Source: Neobacillus drentensis NBRC 102427 (lineage in GTDB: Bacteria; Bacillota; Bacilli; Bacillales; Cytobacillaceae). From it: DNA of 64,000 nucleotides. The position numbers and the translations under genes are program-made. Positions 11,080 through 19,748 of the stretch are shown in pieces. The notes beneath the pieces are model-generated. The model was not told where the DNA came from, did not search any database, and worked only from the letters and a program-made list of their open reading frames with translations. The stretch spans positions 1 through 64,000 of the forward strand of contig NZ_BCUX01000017.1 of the NCBI RefSeq assembly GCF_001591445.1. Reading direction: 5' to 3'. Each line of letters begins with the position of its first letter. Position 1 is the stretch's first letter.

Positions 11080-11682
11080 ATGAGTAAAAAAATTATTATA
11101 GCTTTGCTCTGCTTAGGTTTAATTGTGGTACTTTATTTTTCAGCTTTCCGTTCTGGTTCAAGACCTGATTCTAATACTATTCCTACTACATCCTTGGAAG
11201 AATCAATCTGTGCAAAAGTAGAAGCACAGAATGAGGATTGCAAAAAAGTGATTTTAATTGATACCGTTTCAAATGTGGCTTTTGTCGAGACTGAATTCGG
11301 AATCCTTCCTGTTCTTATCAGCAAAGACCATACCAAAATGGTAAAAATGATTCCAGGATTGGATTTCCAAGAATTCAGAGAGGAAAAGGAGGAGAATGGA
11401 CCAATAACCTGGAGAGTTGAAAATAATGTCCAAAAGGATTTCTCCATTATATACGGATTTGCCAGAGACAAGGCTAAGACCATCATTATAAATAGTGAAG
11501 GCAATATTCAGCCAAATAAATTTTATGTTCGGGACGACTTGGCTGGTATGAGCGGAGGTTCAGGTACGGCTGCGTTGTGGGTTTGGTATATTACTTCTAA
11601 AGATGAAATGATTAAACCAGCGGATATAACAGTTTATGGATCAGATGGTCATCTTATTTACGGAGGAAGCAAAGAGGAATAG
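11080..11682 (+). CDS. Hypothetical anchored extracytoplasmic protein
   Basis: The 200-residue product has a single N-terminal hydrophobic segment (IIIALLCLGLIVVLYFSAF) preceded by two Lys and no lipobox Cys, so it is probably membrane-anchored with its domain outside. Two Cys (ICAKV and EDCKK) may form a disulfide. The start at 11080 is chosen because GGAGCGGTGG lies just before it; an in-frame ATG at 11065 is less well placed. The family is not recognised. It is one of few + strand genes in this part. Confidence 0.6.
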   Translation: MSKKIIIALLCLGLIVVLYFSAFRSGSRPDSNTIPTTSLEESICAKVEAQNEDCKKVILIDTVSNVAFVETEFGILPVLISKDHTKMVKMIPGLDFQEFREEKEENGPITWRVENNVQKDFSIIYGFARDKAKTIIINSEGNIQPNKFYVRDDLAGMSGGSGTAALWVWYITSKDEMIKPADITVYGSDGHLIYGGSKEE

Positions 11683-11720
11683 CTGCTTTTGACCAGCTAC
11701 TCCTTATGTGATTTTTGGAT

Positions 11721-12372
11721 TTACATTGTGCTAATGTCAATTACGAATCGATATTTGACATCTGAAGCCAATACGCGTTCGTAAGCTTCGTCAATTTTGT
11801 CGGCTGAAATGACTTCAATTTTAGGAGCAATGCTGTGTTCTGCACAGAAGTTCAACATCTCCTGTGTCTCACGGATGCCTCCAATCATTGAACCTGCAAA
11901 TGAACGGCGATGACCGATAAGTGAGAATACGTTAAGTGACAATGGCTCCGCTGGTGCACCGACGTTGACCAGTGTACCATCTAACTTCAGCAACGAAAGA
12001 TAGGCACTAATATCGATCTTTGCACTTACCGTGTTAATAATTAAGTCAAAGGATCGGCCCAGTTTCTCAAATGTTTCCGGGTCACTTGTAGCATAGTAGT
12101 TGTCTGCGCCAAATTGCAAACCATCATCCTTTTTCTTCAAAGTTTGTGACAGAACAGTTACCTCTGCACCCATGGCGTGTGCAATTTTGACAGCCATATG
12201 ACCAAGACCGCCCATGCCAACAACCGCTACTTTCTTACCTGGACCGGCTCCCCAATGATTTAGTGGCGAATAGCTCCTACTTCTGTTACAATTCCCGCAA
12301 TCTCGTGTCCAGGTACAAGTGGATAGTTTACGGGACCCCAGTCTCTTATGAACTTAGGCTACACACCGTATT
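11721..12372 (-). pseudogene. Zinc-type alcohol dehydrogenase, truncated with internal deletion
   Basis: The C-terminal two thirds, reading from [20 protein letters not shown], carries the Rossmann motif [10 protein letters not shown] of YahK/AdhA-like NAD(P)-dependent alcohol dehydrogenases. Upstream, a short stretch reads [20 protein letters not shown] then IVTEVGA, the zinc-domain part, in another frame, and jumps directly to [10 protein letters not shown]. About 80 residues between the two are missing, and a stop codon replaces the usual CHSDLH region. The start is absent. It is a clear gene ruin. Confidence 0.85.
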
Positions 12373-12453
12373 AATTCGAAGTCAAAATTGAACTAAAACA
12401 CCGTTAGTTAAGAAGAAATAAGCCTCCTGTTTTGGCAGCCTCTATAAACTAAT

Positions 12454-12768
12454 TTATGATGTCAATTTTAAGCCAATTACTGCTGTTAAGATTATTCCTA
12501 TAAATGAAATTCGTTTCCAATCTTTAGATTCTCCATAAAACAACATTCCAATGATTGTTCCCCCTATTGTCCCAATCCCTGTCCATACTGCATAGGAAAG
12601 CCCCATAGGGAGGTTTTCCATAGCTAAAGATAAAGAACCCAAACTTAATATAAAGCCAATAAATAATAGAATATAGGATTGTAAATTTCTATATTTATTT
12701 ATGAGGTTCATAGCAATTACACCAACCACCTCAAAAGCTCCTGCTAAGAGAAGAAATATCCACCCCAT
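12454..12768 (-). CDS. Small multidrug resistance (SMR) efflux subunit
   Basis: The 104-residue protein has four membrane helices with the SMR pattern: a membrane-embedded Glu in LAGAFEVVGVIAMN (residue 13), then YAVWTGIGTIGGTIIGM and a short GESKDW loop. Its ATG directly abuts the stop codon of the companion SMR gene (TAAATG), so translation is probably coupled. Paired SMR subunits such as EbrAB, YkkCD and YvdRS form heterodimeric proton-coupled exporters of cationic drugs or guanidinium derivatives. Confidence 0.88.
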   Translation of the reverse strand: MGWIFLLLAGAFEVVGVIAMNLINKYRNLQSYILLFIGFILSLGSLSLAMENLPMGLSYAVWTGIGTIGGTIIGMLFYGESKDWKRISFIGIILTAVIGLKLTS

Positions 12769-13110
12769 TTATACTACACCTTCTTTCTCACCTGAATCTG
12801 TGGTGACAAGTTTTAGACCTAATACTCCGATTAGGAGCAAAAGGATGAAAACTATTTTTGTCCAACTGAAAGGTTCTCCAAACACGACCATATCAACCAA
12901 AACAGTTCCTGCTGTTCCTATCCCAGTAAAGACAGCATAGGCGGTAGCAACGGGTACTTTTTTTGTAGCTTTAAGTAATAAAACAAAGGATAAAGAGATA
13001 ATCAAAATAGTGCCAGCCCAAGAAATCAAGTTAGTTGAATGTTTCAAACCCATCGCCCACACTATTTCAATAAGACCTGCAATAATAACAAATGCCCAAT
13101 TTCGATTCAT
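12769..13110 (-). CDS. Small multidrug resistance (SMR) efflux subunit, first of pair
   Basis: Starting at the ATG at 13110 (GGAGGGAATTTTA upstream) the product is 113 residues with four helices, the essential Glu in IAGLIEIVWAMGLKHS, and YAVFTGIGTAGTVLVDMV. The longer frame from a TTG lies on the ribosome site itself and is rejected. It follows the TetR gene by 21 bp and precedes the second SMR gene without a gap. The gene order TetR-SMR-SMR resembles yvdT-yvdS-yvdR of B. subtilis. Confidence 0.88.
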   Translation of the reverse strand: MNRNWAFVIIAGLIEIVWAMGLKHSTNLISWAGTILIISLSFVLLLKATKKVPVATAYAVFTGIGTAGTVLVDMVVFGEPFSWTKIVFILLLLIGVLGLKLVTTDSGEKEGVV

Positions 13111-13131
13111 TAAAATTCCCTCCAAATACAG

Positions 13132-13713
13132 TTAATCATTCGAGAGTCCACGCCAAAACAGATACCAAGAGGCATCTAACCTTTTCTGCAAGCGTTCAGA
13201 ACCTCCGTATAACATTTCTACGAATACCCCATCTAATACGCCCAAGAATGCAGCAGTAGCTCGCTCGGCTCCAATTATAGAGCTAATTTCCCCTTCTGAC
13301 ATAGATTTTCCTATAACTGGAACAAAAAGCTCTTCCAACTTATCTAAGTATTCATATACGTATTTCATCGCCTGTTCATATAGGTGAGTTGGTGGAAAAA
13401 AAGAGATACGAAGCCAAAACTTAGTAGAATTATTCTTCGCGTATCTCTCTTTGTACTGCAATAAAAAATCAAATAAAAAATCTTCAATAGGTCTCGTTTT
13501 ATTACTGTCTATAAAGTTCATAACGAAACTTAACTCATCAGCAAATACGTCCTTACATACCTCAAGAAAAAGCTTATCTTTATCTTTGAAATGAGTATAG
13601 ATGGATTGTTTTTTTATCCCTACATCATCGGCAATCTGTGACATCGATGTCCCATCGTAGCCATTTTCTGAGAAATGATTACGTGCACTTTCCTTAATTT
13701 GATTTGAAGTCAT
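13132..13713 (-). CDS. TetR family repressor of the SMR operon
   Basis: The 193-residue protein has an N-terminal TetR HTH (SQIADDVGIKKQSIYTHFKD, about residues 25-45) and a divergent ligand-binding domain. GGAAGGGTGATAGT precedes the ATG. A palindrome sits between its promoter and the start codon, so it most likely represses itself and the two SMR genes downstream and is released by an exported compound. It resembles the YvdT/QacR-type arrangement. Confidence 0.85.
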   Translation of the reverse strand: MTSNQIKESARNHFSENGYDGTSMSQIADDVGIKKQSIYTHFKDKDKLFLEVCKDVFADELSFVMNFIDSNKTRPIEDFLFDFLLQYKERYAKNNSTKFWLRISFFPPTHLYEQAMKYVYEYLDKLEELFVPVIGKSMSEGEISSIIGAERATAAFLGVLDGVFVEMLYGGSERLQKRLDASWYLFWRGLSND

Positions 13714-13726
13714 ACTATCACCCTTC

Positions 13727-13772
13727 CGAACGTTCGTCAGTATATATTATCACTGGATTAAATCCTAGTCAA
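13727..13772 (-). promoter_or_regulatory. Sigma-A promoter with TetR palindrome for the TetR-SMR operon
   Basis: On the minus strand TTGACT (13772-13767), a 17 nt spacer and TAATAT form a good promoter. CGAACGTTCG at 13727-13736, a perfect palindrome within TGACGAACGTTCGG, lies just after it, where a TetR protein would block transcription. Confidence 0.75.
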
Positions 13773-14140
13773 TTATTACCTTTCCGTAATGAAATTCAAT
13801 AATTCTTATTAAAAATTGCCTGCCCCATTAGCTTAAGTACATTTTTTCACAAATTATATTTCAACTTAAATTTAATTATAAGGGTTAATTCTTGTAATTA
13901 GCTAAGTTCTTCTATCTTGACATATGTAATTACTTGAATCGTTGTTTTTTAGACTCTAGTTGATTTTTTGGAAAAACGGGTACATACCCAAAGCCTGTCC
14001 TATTCGGGATACATATAAATACAGTACAACAATACAAGAGGGATAGATGGAAGGGAGGGACAAGAGTGGACTAACTATTGAGGGGGTTAGGTCGTCTCAT
14101 GGAAACATCATGAAAAACTAACTAGAAAGAAGGAGAAAAA
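13773..14140. other. Non-coding gap before the ArsB-like transporter
   Basis: No gene is visible. An isolated TTGACA occurs near 13917 without a convincing -10. GGGAGGG near 14053-14060 precedes only a two-codon frame, and the transporter's own ribosome site GAAAGAAGGAG lies at its start. Confidence 0.4.
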
Positions 14141-15502
14141 ATGCAACCAATGGTTTGGATAACCATTTTATCTTTTTTGGTTACCCTCGGATTAATTCTT
14201 TGGAGACCTAGAGGCATTAATGAAGCTATACCTGCCACGATAGGTGCGATTATTGTCATACTCAGTGGAAGTGTTTCTCTAACAGACCTGGGTATAATTG
14301 CAGAAACGATAAGCGGTGCTGCGATAACTATTATGGCAACGATTGTAATGGCGATTGTCTTAGAGAGTTTTGGATTCTTTAACTGGGTGGCAGAGAAGCT
14401 GGCGGAAAAAGCAAATGGTTCTGGCATCAGATTATTCTGGTATGTCAATCTTTTATGTTTTCTCATGACACTCTTTTTCAATAACGATGGAAGTATCTTA
14501 ATTACAACCCCAATTCTAGTCATGTTATTAAACAACATGGGCTTAAAAAACCATCAAAAAATTCCGTATTTGCTCTCTGGAGCTTTAATTGCAACTGCTT
14601 CGAGTGCTCCAATTGGTGTAAGTAACATTGTCAATCTGATCGCTCTAAAAATCGTCCATATGAGTTTGTATCTGCATACGGCGATGATGTTTGTTCCTGC
14701 CACGCTTGGTTTACTTTTGCTGACTTGGCTTTTGTTCCTTCGCTTCAGAAAAGTCTTACCGAAAACAGTTCCTACTAAGATTACTGGACGGTCACTACCT
14801 TCTTACCATCCACTTAAGCCAAGTCCTTTGAAACATGGTACAGAGAAGGAACGTTCAAGGTTTATGCGAAATGTCCTGCTGTTTGTATTTTCAGTCCGTG
14901 TTAGTCTATTTGTCGCTTCGTTTCTTTCCATTCCCGTCTCTCTTATGGCTGTCATTGGCTCGCTGGTCCTTTTAGGATGGAGATGGGCTTATTTAAAAAT
15001 ATCTCCAACAGATATGCTGAAAAAAACGCCGTGGTATATTATCGTGTTCGCTTTTAGTATGTATGTGATTATCTACGGTCTGAATAATATCGGTCTAACA
15101 GACTGGTTGATCCAATTCATGCGTCCGATGGTTTCCGGAAGCCTGCTCAATGCGAGTGTGATGATGGGGGCATTGCTATCCGTCCTGTCCAATATATTTA
15201 ACAATCACCCTGCTCTTATGGTTGGAACCCTAACGTTAATGAATATGAAGCTCAGTTTACTAGAATTGAAAATAGCCTATTTAGCTAACGTCATTGGCAG
15301 CGACATGGGATCGTTACTGCTTCCAATGGGAACGCTTGCTACCTTGATGTGGATGCATATCGTAAGGAAAGGAAAAGTAATGATCAGTTGGTGGCAGTAT
15401 ATAAAAATCACAATTGTGGTTATACCACCTGCTACACTGTTTACTCTAGTTGTCTTGTATTATTGGGTTTATTGGCTCTTTGGTGGAGTACTCCAAAGAT
15501 AA
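14141..15502 (+). CDS. ArsB/CitM-superfamily anion transporter
   Basis: The 453-residue protein has about eleven membrane helices and the features of the ArsB/NhaD/CitM ion transporter superfamily: an N-terminal helix followed by RPRGINEAIPATIGAIIVIL, the conserved loop LFFNNDGSILITTPILVMLL, and a second-half repeat with SNIFNNHPALMVGTLTL. Arsenite, citrate or another anion could be the substrate; there is no ArsR, ArsA or ArsC gene nearby, so arsenite export is not assured. AAGAAGGAG precedes the ATG. The next gene follows 23 bp downstream. Confidence 0.8.
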   Translation: MQPMVWITILSFLVTLGLILWRPRGINEAIPATIGAIIVILSGSVSLTDLGIIAETISGAAITIMATIVMAIVLESFGFFNWVAEKLAEKANGSGIRLFWYVNLLCFLMTLFFNNDGSILITTPILVMLLNNMGLKNHQKIPYLLSGALIATASSAPIGVSNIVNLIALKIVHMSLYLHTAMMFVPATLGLLLLTWLLFLRFRKVLPKTVPTKITGRSLPSYHPLKPSPLKHGTEKERSRFMRNVLLFVFSVRVSLFVASFLSIPVSLMAVIGSLVLLGWRWAYLKISPTDMLKKTPWYIIVFAFSMYVIIYGLNNIGLTDWLIQFMRPMVSGSLLNASVMMGALLSVLSNIFNNHPALMVGTLTLMNMKLSLLELKIAYLANVIGSDMGSLLLPMGTLATLMWMHIVRKGKVMISWWQYIKITIVVIPPATLFTLVVLYYWVYWLFGGVLQR

Positions 15503-15525
15503 TTTGAGAAAAAAGGAGAATTAAG

Positions 15526-16200
15526 ATGCTTATAGATTTTATAGATTCAAGAGGAATTCCAATTGAGGTTGAAATTTCAGGAGGCGTTATTCACAAGGGA
15601 ATCCTAACAGATGCCGGGTTGGACATCATTGTTTTATACGATGGGAGGACCGATTCATACCTGTATATTCCATTTGTTCATGTTCAAAGAATAAAAGAAA
15701 CCATTTTAGATGAAGAATATACCTCTTATACCACTCCTTCAGAACAACCAATTGAAACGGATGTAATATCGTTTCGTAAATCATTGACGATTGCTAAAGG
15801 ATTGTTTGTCAAGGTTAACGTCACAGGGAATAAATACATTCATGGGTATATAACCAACATTATGAACGACTATTTTGTCTTTCACTCCCCTGTGTACAAA
15901 ACAATGTTTATTTCGATGAATCATGTTAAATGGCTAATTCCGTATCCCCCTAATACAATACCGTATTCTTTGAACAAGGAAAATCTACCCCTTGGGCCTA
16001 TATCCGCTCCTTTAGCTAGATCCTTTGATGAACAGTTGAAAAGATTAGAAAATCAACTAGTTATTATAGATGGCGGAGAAAATACGGAAAAAATAGGCTT
16101 ACTTCAAAAGATTCGTAATAACAAAATGATTCTTATAACAGCTGAAGGGGAAACGGTTTGTCGCAATTTAGAGCATATCAAAACAATACAATTACCGTAA
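15526..16200 (+). CDS. Hypothetical protein with Sm/DUF2642-like beta repeats
   Basis: The 224-residue protein contains two or three short beta-rich repeats of about 65 residues (for example VEISGGVIHKGILTDAGLDI and VKVNVTGNKYIHGYITNIMN), a pattern like the Sm-like DUF2642 domains of spore-associated Bacillus proteins. An AAAAGGAG site lies before the ATG. It is 23 bp downstream of the transporter and followed by a good terminator, so the two form an operon. The link between them is unexplained. Confidence 0.6.
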   Translation: MLIDFIDSRGIPIEVEISGGVIHKGILTDAGLDIIVLYDGRTDSYLYIPFVHVQRIKETILDEEYTSYTTPSEQPIETDVISFRKSLTIAKGLFVKVNVTGNKYIHGYITNIMNDYFVFHSPVYKTMFISMNHVKWLIPYPPNTIPYSLNKENLPLGPISAPLARSFDEQLKRLENQLVIIDGGENTEKIGLLQKIRNNKMILITAEGETVCRNLEHIKTIQLP

Positions 16201-16360
16201 ATACCTTTAGTAAAGATAAGGAACTTAATAAACTCATCTTTAACAAAAAATAAGTAAGTAGGTGATGTCCGCATGAAAATACAAAACAAACAAAAAGAGT
16301 AATCCAACCAGAGTTTGCCGACGAGGCTGGATTACTCAATCACTTCTTAAGTTGTTTGTT

Positions 16361-16391
16361 AGACCGTGTCGTTCAATGCACGGTCTTCTTT
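16361..16391 (+). terminator. Terminator of the transporter operon
   Basis: AGACCGTG at 16361-16368 pairs with CACGGTCT at 16379-16386, followed by TCTTT. A second stem (GAGTAATCCA/TGGATTACTC at 16297-16337) lies just before it and reads as a terminator toward the minus strand, with TTTTTG. Confidence 0.7.
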
Positions 16392-16460
16392 AAGGTGTAT
16401 CATATATTATATTATATGTTGTATGGTTTAATTTTGTTTTAAGGAAGAAAAAATATTGTA

Positions 16461-16560
16461 ATTCTATCCTGCTCCGTTAGGACAACAAGAAAAAAGACCG
16501 CCACAGCGATCATTTCTTTAACTCTTGCACCCTTTACTTTAAGTACAATACTTCACAATT
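16461..16560 (-). repeat. Dispersed repeat, copy 4, at a gene 3' end
   Basis: It contains ATCCTGCTCCGTTAGGACAA, CAAGAAAAAAGACCGCCACAG, CGATCATTTCTTTAACTCTTG, CACCCTTTACTTTAAGTACAA and CTTCACAATT. On the minus strand GATCGCTGTGGCGGTC is followed by TTTTTT, a convincing intrinsic terminator. Its right end overlaps the stop codon of the 290-codon gene. Confidence 0.85.
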
Positions 16561-17425
16561 TCCTTTTATATATTCCATCTTTACCATATACATAAAGAAA
16601 CGTCCCACGCATAAACACAGGTCCATTGATGCGTTTGCCGTGTTCATCTGTTAATTGCAGTTTTTCCTTTGGAGTAATCGTTCGATTTTTTATTCGAAAA
16701 CGCATCATTGTATACATATCTACTTGACCAATTAATCCTGCTTGGTCAAACATAAATTGCTGTATCGTATCATCACCTTCAACACGATAACGAAAAGACT
16801 CATTCATCTCCGTCAGTTGAACAAGATAAAAATCATCATAGTAGAAGAAATATACTTCCTTTGAGCTCAGGACATTTAATGCATAACAATCAATAATTCC
16901 ATAATTGCTTGCACCCCATAACTTATTACCATTCATTGTATAGGCAATAACACCAGAACTCCCCATAGGCTGTTCCCATCCAAAATTCCCAAATATACCT
17001 TCGTCAAAATAACTTACCCAAATTGTATCTGTTTCGTCAATTTGCATATCACTAATACCATCACCAAGTGTAAATGCTTCGATTAATTGTCCGTTAGGAT
17101 TATATCTTCTAGCGTTTCGTTCAATGTATTTACCATCTTTTAAACAGCGACCTTGAACAACAAGTAAAGTGCCATCTGAAAATAAGTCTACTTCGGTAGG
17201 CATAAGAGGAATATTTTTTAATTCAACTGTATCAATACTTTCACTTTTTATAATCCGAATTGTCCAGTTATGTTTTGGTACAGGACGTTGAAAAAAATCC
17301 AGTTCCTGTATATTACTTTCAATTAATAGTAATGTTCCATCTCTTGTTATTTGACCATCTACGAAATTCAAGTTTGAGGAATAGTTAATGCACTTTTGTA
17401 ATATTAATTTTTCTATTTCTATCAC
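16553..17425 (-). CDS. Hypothetical beta-propeller-like protein, 290 aa
   Basis: The sequence has repeated strand motifs with Asp-Gly turns and aromatic residues (DGTLLLIES, DGTLLVVQGR, DETDTIWVSYFDEG, VYGKDGIYKRKL), as in proteins built from six-bladed beta-propellers. No signal peptide or catalytic motif is visible. Its TGA stop is part of the conserved right edge of a dispersed repeat (TTGTGAAG on the minus strand), so the native C-terminus may have been altered. A 39-codon frame lies 43 bp upstream in the same direction. Confidence 0.6.
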   Translation of the reverse strand: MIEIEKLILQKCINYSSNLNFVDGQITRDGTLLLIESNIQELDFFQRPVPKHNWTIRIIKSESIDTVELKNIPLMPTEVDLFSDGTLLVVQGRCLKDGKYIERNARRYNPNGQLIEAFTLGDGISDMQIDETDTIWVSYFDEGIFGNFGWEQPMGSSGVIAYTMNGNKLWGASNYGIIDCYALNVLSSKEVYFFYYDDFYLVQLTEMNESFRYRVEGDDTIQQFMFDQAGLIGQVDMYTMMRFRIKNRTITPKEKLQLTDEHGKRINGPVFMRGTFLYVYGKDGIYKRKL

Positions 17426-17467
17426 CCTAATCTAAAGTGTAAAAACTTTTATAATTACTTTATGATT

Positions 17468-17587
17468 TTACAATAGTAATACAAAATCCTTATTAAAGTA
17501 TTTCGAAACGGTTGTATCACTAATTGCATCAGGAAGATGAATTTTAACTATACCAATATCTATAGTCAAATTTTCAATATCAACCAT
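17468..17587 (-). CDS. Small ORF, 39 aa
   Basis: GGGAGG lies 6 nt before an ATG that opens 39 codons (VDIENLTIDIGIVKIHLPDA then ISDTTVSKYFNKDF). It is 43 bp upstream of the beta-propeller-like gene on the same strand. The good ribosome site argues for translation. It could also be the shortened start of a longer lost gene. Confidence 0.4.
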   Translation of the reverse strand: MVDIENLTIDIGIVKIHLPDAISDTTVSKYFNKDFVLLL

Positions 17588-17659
17588 ATAAAACCTCCCA
17601 ACACACTTAGTATATTGGATTCATTAACAAAGATACGAAAACAACGGGGTAATGTTGCT

Positions 17660-17745
17660 CTATTATCCTGACATTAGTGATCAACAAAAAAAGAACTGCT
17701 ACGGCAACTCCATCTTCAACTCAAGCATCTGTTTGTCGAAGATAA
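17660..17745 (-). repeat. Dispersed repeat, degenerate copy 5
   Basis: ATTATCCTGACATTAGTGATC, AACAAAAAAAGAACTGCTACG, GCAACTCC and CTTCAACTCAAGCATCTGTTT follow the family order, with many substitutions. It covers the end of the Cys-rich remnant. Confidence 0.45.
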
Positions 17746-17958
17746 TCCTACATTTCTCAGATAGGACTTATATTGAATATTCACGGCCTCAGTATCTTTC
17801 TCATTGGAGACCATTCCAAATATCCTGCAATTACCGCACTTTTTGCATTCAAATATATATCTTACTTCCTTATTATATCTAAAGGCGTTTTCTTCGCATT
17901 GAATTTCTGTATTTAGAGTGCTTTTATACCATTGATTATCGGAACATACATCACAAAT
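17716..17958 (-). pseudogene. Cys-rich (zinc-ribbon-like) protein remnant
   Basis: The minus strand encodes CDVCSDNQWYKSTLNTEIQC and, further on, YIFECKKCGNCRIFGMVSNE, giving a CxxC...C...CxxCxxC pattern that could bind zinc. It starts directly after a stop codon without an initiation codon, and its last dozen codons lie in a degenerate repeat copy. I read it as a small metal-binding protein truncated at both ends. Confidence 0.5.
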
Positions 17959-18176
17959 TTACTTTCAAAATAAAAAAGAGTTACTCTTGTAGCCTTACGA
18001 GTCCGGTTTTGACACGCAAAATAAGAAATAAAGCTAAAAAACAATCGAATGAACACCCTATTAACACCCTTTTTAGCATTGTGTTCATTATATTCGAAAG
18101 GGCTTTGTGGAATAATGACCATTGAGTGTTTACTTAACAATGAAAAACAATTTTATATTGATGGAGGAGATTCTAA

Positions 18177-18366
18177 ATGTCGCATAACATCTCAAGCAAT
18201 AATACAGAAAAAATTCACTTTATGTTAAAATCCACTCCGCCGAGAAGAACGTTTCACCAGGATATGACAGAAGAAGAGCGGAGCATTATGCAACAACATA
18301 TCTCATATTGGATGGACAATCAGAATAAAGGAATTGCCTTGGTATTCGGACCTGTTCTTAATCCTT
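18177..18366 (+). pseudogene. YCII-family protein, N-terminal half only
   Basis: ATGGAGGAGATTCTAA precedes an ATG that opens HFMLKSTPPRRTFHQDMTEE and, further on, WMDNQNKGIALVFGPVLNP, the N-terminal half of a YCII/YciI-like protein. After GPVLNP the frame runs into the antisense of the neighbouring 162-codon gene. The matching C-terminal half (starting K/G-T-A-R-A-F-I-V) lies at 1271-1396 on the other strand. Confidence 0.75.
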
Positions 18367-18846
18367 CGGCCCCACACATATTAACTCACCGTAAATTTCA
18401 AATATTACTAAAAATTCCTGTATTTCTTTTATCACATTTGGCATATCTCCATATCCATCCACAGCCATTTCATAATCAGCCTCTAATCCATTTATTTTTG
18501 AAAATACATGATCTTCAATATTAAGCTGCCAAGCTAATCTATACATCAAAGTAACCACTTCATTAATTTCGATTTCTTTTTTCTCAAATGATTTGTAGAT
18601 CAAGCCTAAAATAACCTTCGATGCAGTTACTTTATAATTTCCTTTTGTTAATTCACTCAAAAGGCTGATAACGTCTATGATTTTTTTATTACTCGATAAT
18701 GATACTTCGTACAATATATAAGGAATCTTAGAAGAGTTCAATTCTAAGATTGTTGAATCAACCCAATCTATTACATTACGTATTTTAAAATACCCTATTC
18801 CCAATCCAACTTCATATACAGCTACCTTCTCTAACAAGCTCAGCAT
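18358..18846 (-). CDS. Hypothetical protein, 162 aa
   Basis: This is a soluble, helix-rich protein (EVGLGIGYFKIRNVIDWVDS near the start) without recognisable motifs. Its last few codons and stop overlap the broken end of the YCII N-terminal half, so the C-terminus may be a product of a rearrangement. The size and composition would suit an immunity-type protein, but no toxin gene is adjacent and the family is not recognised. Confidence 0.5.
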   Translation of the reverse strand: MLSLLEKVAVYEVGLGIGYFKIRNVIDWVDSTILELNSSKIPYILYEVSLSSNKKIIDVISLLSELTKGNYKVTASKVILGLIYKSFEKKEIEINEVVTLMYRLAWQLNIEDHVFSKINGLEADYEMAVDGYGDMPNVIKEIQEFLVIFEIYGELICVGPKD

Positions 18847-18959
18847 TTTTTACTCCACCGTTTACGCAAGATTTGTTTTTATATTAGCATTTATTTCACT
18901 TCAACTTCTATTGATGTAAAGCACCGGTTAATTGAACAATATATTACCAATGTATGAGT

Positions 18960-19124
18960 TTATTTATCAGACCTTCTTTTTAAGAATAAGATACTTACCG
19001 AGAAAACAACCACGTATAATCCCCAACCAATTATACTATCCGCCTGAATGTGAATACCTTGGGACCTTATTATAGATAAAATACAAACAGAAAGAATTAC
19101 AGCTATAAATAAAGAAAACACCAT
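18960..19124 (-). CDS. Small two-TM peptide, 54 aa
   Basis: An ATG at 19124 opens 54 codons: MVFSLFIAVILSVCILSIIR, then GWGLYVVVFSVSILFLKRRS ending in DK. Two hydrophobic stretches flank a short polar loop, with a basic tail giving a clear inside end. No strong ribosome site is seen, so it may be translated from a further upstream codon or be a remnant. Confidence 0.4.
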   Translation of the reverse strand: MVFSLFIAVILSVCILSIIRSQGIHIQADSIIGWGLYVVVFSVSILFLKRRSDK

Positions 19125-19270
19125 ATTTTTTAAGGTCTTACATCAGTTTTAGTTCTATATCAAATCCAAAAATATATAGAAAAAAGAAAAGATAAGTAAA
19201 CCTTATTTAACAAATAGGTGCAATATTTAAAAAAGCATTTTTAAAAACTGAAAAGGCGATGTGGTTTGAA

Positions 19271-19435
19271 ATGGGGATTAAAGGTGCGGTGCTTCTTTCT
19301 GTTATATTAGTATCAGTGATGTTTATTATTATTGATACAACTGTACCAGAAGGTAATCTTCGTTCTATTTTAAGTGGATTATCCGTAGGTATTACTGTAT
19401 TAGTTGTAAATTTTATTGCTAAAAAGAGACGGTAA
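19271..19435 (+). CDS. Small two-TM peptide, 54 aa
   Basis: From ATG at 19271 (an alternative in-frame ATG is at 19259) the product is MGIKGAVLLSVILVSVMFII, then a short loop with TTVPEGNLR, a second hydrophobic helix and a KKRR tail. Such small hairpin membrane proteins are common in Bacillus. The function is unknown. Confidence 0.5.
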   Translation: MGIKGAVLLSVILVSVMFIIIDTTVPEGNLRSILSGLSVGITVLVVNFIAKKRR

Positions 19436-19534
19436 AATTAGATTTTGTTGTGCAACTAACAGGTGCTTTATTTCATGATGGACTTCTGATGCGAACCCAT
19501 CTTTTCATTTTTGAAAAAACAACTACAAATATAA

Positions 19535-19606
19535 GCCCGTTCTTCAACTAACGAGTGCAAGTTATGGCAGCTACCTTTCAACTCTTGCACCTGTTAATTT
19601 AATAAG
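19535..19606 (-). repeat. Dispersed repeat, partial copy 6
   Basis: AAGCCCGTTCTTCAACTAACG, TTATGGCAGCTACC, CTTTCAACTCTTGCACCTG and TTAATTTAATAAG match the family. Its right edge meets the truncated YnfA copy exactly where that copy begins. Confidence 0.6.
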
Positions 19607-19748
19607 AAATTTATTGACGTGGTGCAAACAAGATGACCGAAGCACCAATTAAACATATACCTGCACCCACCCAATCATATAAATCAGTAGTTTTTTTATC
19701 TATGCCCCATCCTATAAAACAGATAGCACTATAAACACTCCACCATAC
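19605..19748 (-). pseudogene. Partial second copy of the YnfA/UPF0060 gene (3' part)
   Basis: About 140 bp match the 3' end of the intact gene at 29047-29355 at roughly nine of ten positions, including the stop codon and the bases just beyond it. The match ends at CACTCCACCATA and passes straight into another repeat copy. Small indels break the frame. It is a duplicated gene end bounded on both sides by repeats. Confidence 0.85.

Noticed and set aside
12454-13713. Guanidine (ykkC) riboswitch before the SMR genes
   Set aside because: The leader contains a TetR palindrome and a short 5' region; no ykkC-type aptamer motifs can be found.
14141-16200. Arsenic resistance operon
   Set aside because: Only an ArsB-superfamily transporter is present; no ArsR, ArsC, ArsA or ArsD gene is nearby, so the substrate is left open.
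17913-18140. 75-codon minus-strand frame
   Set aside because: It overlaps, in another frame, the Cys-rich remnant whose CxxC pattern is convincing; there is no ribosome site.
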